Program-made: the position numbers and the translations under genes
Notes under the pieces: model-generated
Database searches by the model: none
Told to the model about the DNA's origin: nothing
What the model saw: the letters and a program-made list of their open reading frames with translations, nothing else
In this document: positions 60,894-64,000 of the stretch, piece after piece
Position numbering within the stretch: the stretch's first letter is position 1
Layout of the letters: the number at the start of each line of letters is the position of its first letter
Source: Patiria pectinifera
Lineage: Eukaryota > Echinodermata > Asteroidea > Valvatida > Asterinidae
Length of the DNA: 64,000 nucleotides
Assembly (NCBI GenBank): GCA_029964075.1
Contig: CM057141.1
Location: forward strand, 13,330,001-13,394,000
Direction of reading: 5' to 3'

Positions 60894-63800
60894 GGCTTAA
60901 TACAAGAATATTGTGTATACATTGTAGCTAGGCTTATACCCGGCTCTACAGTAGCTCTACAGTCTGCAAAAAAAATCAGCATAATAAAAATATGTACTAA
61001 GCCACGATGACACAGAAAAAAATTGGTGTGAAGGCTGTAGGAACGTAGGATAGAAGAAAAGATGGTGAAATCCAAGACAATCATTATAAAAGTTTACAAA
61101 CCTTAGATTTTACAAGCATGCAAAGATTCAAGGATGCATGTTGGATTCAAGGGTTTTAGTTCATAATTTTCTAAATCTTTTTTTCATAGTTAGCAAAAGT
61201 GATGTAGTAACTTTCTAAGCTTGCTTCGTATTCTTAAAATTCTGCTTTTTATCATTTCTTACAAAGGTGTTGTTAAAAGAGGACAAATTTAGTGCTATTC
61301 TTGCAGTTTTGGAGCCATGACAGTCAATGCAACTGAGTTTAAATTATAATTTCTGCCACAGCATGTTCTGCATCTGCCGTTAGTGTTCATCGTTTAGGCT
61401 TAAGTCCACTAGCTATAGGGATTCCCTTAAAAGTCAAACCCTATTCTACCTTTTTGCTTCTATTCGACAGGATAACCTTTGTACAGTACCAGTCTCTTAT
61501 ACTAGACGTCCTATATTGTGTGCCACACAGTAGTTATGAGTTATTTGAGGAAATCCAAATCACACATTTTTTTTTCATTTGAAATTCACCATGGAAAATA
61601 CTTACCTGGTCAATAATCAGGGATAAATCAAAAAGTCAAGTGTACATGACCTATGACCCAGAAAAAAAATACTGCAAATTTGTAATCATTTTTGAACAAA
61701 CTCACTGCAAATTTTGCCTGATAGTTACAAGATAACTAAATACCTACACAATCAATTAATTTTTTTCCCTTGCTGTTATGGTGAATATTGTTGATGTACC
61801 CTAACGTGGCGCGGCCCCCAACGTGGCGCACTTTGATTTCTCGCCTGTAGCGCCTACCTAGAGCAACAGTTTTAACTGAAATTTCACAGAAAGTGAAATT
61901 TAATCAAGTTCTAAACATTCCTGTTCATAAATCGCGAGTTTATTTACCCGTAACAAAGTTAGAAGAAAAAATTATTTTGGAGTGATTTTCCGATTTTATT
62001 TTCAAGTGCAAAGTGAACCCTTTGAAAATGCCCCGAAAAATAAGAAAATAATTTTCTGACAAACATCTGGCTTGGTATGTTAGTAGAGATAATAATTGTT
62101 TATAAGAATTTATCAAGTTTACAGAAATTCTTAAATGTTAATTTGGAATTTTCCGAGATTTATTTCAGTGCGCCACGTTAGGGAACACTCCGCCAATTTG
62201 TGCCCAATTTCCGGACGCCACTGACCGTTTTTGAATTTCGGATTAAATTTCATGAAACCGAAATTGTTCACAGAGGTTGAATAGCAAGCATTAATAAGGT
62301 AAAAGTACTTGTATTTTACTGCATGAATTTGAGGTTTGTCAACAAAGACGTTTGACAACACTACACGAGGAAAGTCGGGTAAGCTTCGAAGTGCGCCACG
62401 TTACATGCGTTAGGGAACACGACTATATCAAATGAACAACAATATAAATGTAGGCTAGTCATGCTAGTCCTAGGCTGTTCCCCCACACATATAACATGAC
62501 CACAGACCACTGTGTGGTTCACAGTACGAATTAGACAGACAACTATTTGAGCCACATTTATGGGGCTACCTAGGCGAATCAAAAGTGACATAAAATGTTG
62601 AGTTTTGCTTTGAAATAGATCTAAGGCTAAGCTATGTGCGGGACTCCCCGAAAATATTTATCATTAACAAACTACTATTACTAGCCTAGGCCTACTGTGT
62701 CGACAATACTTACTTCCAAAAGCACACAGCCACATGACACTTGACAGCCAGCAAATTCTGAAGGAGTTCCTGTTAGTATAAGTGTTATGTTCATGCTGGT
62801 GCTCATATAAAGAGCTTAGAGCAAACTCGTTGAATCAATGCAGGCTGAATAACATGCTAAAATGTGCCGCCAAAACATTCTTAGCGAAACGTGCGCGTGT
62901 TTCATATCGTCTGCTTTTCGTGTGTGGCGTTTAATTTCAGTAGCGCCCTCTGTTGACGTTTAAAGCGCCCTCTGTGTCATTCAATGTCGGCGACGCGACA
63001 ATAGCTTTTTGCATGTGGAGGGGGCTATTTGAAGTTTTAAACATTGGTATACATGTACATGTATTGATGAAAACAAAAAAGATGCCTGCTCTACATAACG
63101 ACCCCCCCCCCCACCACCCATTATCCGTTCCCACCGTATCTTAAAGGCATATAGGATCTTTTGTATTCATCCTAAAAAGTAACCAACCGAATTACGACAT
63201 GTATTATCAAAAAGCTTACAAGTGTCATTTTGAAGAAATCAGGTGCGGTTCTACCGGAGGGGGCTGGGAGGGGGAATGGGGGGATTTAGTTCCCCAAACT
63301 TTGGTGACCCACAAAAAAAAAAAAATTGCCAAAAAAAAATGAAATAGCAGTAGCGAATGCTAGGTGACGTCACATGCGAACAATATACATGTACATGTGC
63401 CCCCTCCCCCCCAAAAAACGAAGTCACTATGGCCAGCTAGGCACGGCTCCAGGGGGTGGTTTTTGTGTCGAACCCCCCCCCCCCCCCCCCCCAGTTAAAA
63501 ATGGTATTGATAATAATAACCTACATGCCCGCTAGAGTCGTAGCCAAAGTGTCCATGATTGTAGGATTTGATCATTTGATCCTACAATCATGTCCCCCCC
63601 CCCCCCTTAATTGATCTTCGGAGGATGTACCTGTACAGTCAATAAGCAATAGCCATCCAATGCGTACATGTACATGTGTATTGAAAATTGACGGAGCAAG
63701 GGACCCTTTCTAGCAATTAACATTTTCATCTTCAGCATCCGATTTCCTAGGAATTAAACACGACCGAGGGTACATTGTACATGTGCTCAAAATATTCACC

Positions 63801-64000
63801 TCAACTGAGAAATTTAAGTATTGGCAAAACTAAGACCTGTCATATTATTTAGCACAGTCTTACTGTTCATTCTGTGTTTTAAACCAATAAGTGGAATCAG
63901 GACAAGTAGCAATACATTAGGATAATCTAAACTTTATTACAATTTCCTCAGACGCCAGCTGAATACATTTCGTAATATGTACAATTTTAATTCAGAACTT
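60894..64000. other. right end of the window, no gene seen
   Basis: No exon, RNA gene or full transposon recognised. It contains the CGTGGCGC repeats at 61799-62420 and several C-, A- and G-runs (63100, 63310, 63470, 63595) of the kind that accompany GGCG-ended MITEs. Confidence 0.4.
61799..62420. repeat. inverted and direct CCCTAACGTGGCGC repeats
   Basis: CCCTAACGTGGCGC at 61799-61812 is exactly inverted at 62170-62183. AACGTGGCGCAC near 61820 and GTGCGCCACGTTAC at 62391-62404 are further copies. GTTAGGGAACAC follows both right-hand copies (62178, 62410). This may be a short TIR element or a set of binding-site-like repeats. Confidence 0.6.

Overview
The window is animal (metazoan) genomic DNA. 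Its genes are split into many short exons with consensus GT-AG introns, and the introns and flanks are packed with DNA-transposon, LINE, SINE and LTR-element remains. The gene content (a mitochondrial-clan cytochrome P450 and a membrane dipeptidase) and the repeat types suggest a marine invertebrate. A deuterostome such as an echinoderm is my guess, because a foldback element with arms built of short tandem repeats recalls the TU elements of sea urchins. That taxonomic placement is inference only.

Layout. (1) 803-12250 (+): a complete nine-exon P450 gene whose intron phases all agree and whose product is 534 residues. Its introns carry a LINE fragment, a truncated SINE, several MITEs and minisatellites. 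(2) 12251-17238: 3' flank with a 210-bp tandem duplication, unassigned DNA, and a broken Ty3/gypsy relic (16419-17049). (3) 17239-17534 (+): an orphan first exon of a second P450, paralogous to exon 1 of the first, followed by a decayed LINE on the minus strand (17690-20385). (4) 22365-41698 (+): a membrane dipeptidase (peptidase M19) gene. Nine downstream exons (35226-41698) can be joined to either of two phase-compatible first exons (22365-22546 or 26449-26618), each encoding its own N-terminal membrane anchor. The large first intron is a nest of transposable elements. (5) 44330-60893: layered insertions. A hAT-like element (45088-48409) holds a second, smaller hAT-like element (46591-47309). 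Next to it, a 12.3-kb foldback element (48557-60843) sits in a copy of a dispersed repeat and has itself received a young Ty3/gypsy LTR retrotransposon (49467-58189, minus strand). (6) 60850-64000: no gene recognised; short inverted and direct repeats only.

By established family function, the P450 would be a mitochondrial mono-oxygenase of unknown substrate, and the dipeptidase a zinc enzyme facing the cell exterior. Nothing in the sequence links them in one pathway. The most unusual objects are the foldback/LTR nest, the extra two-finger C2H2 zinc-finger ORF inside the LTR element, and the paired first exons of the dipeptidase gene.
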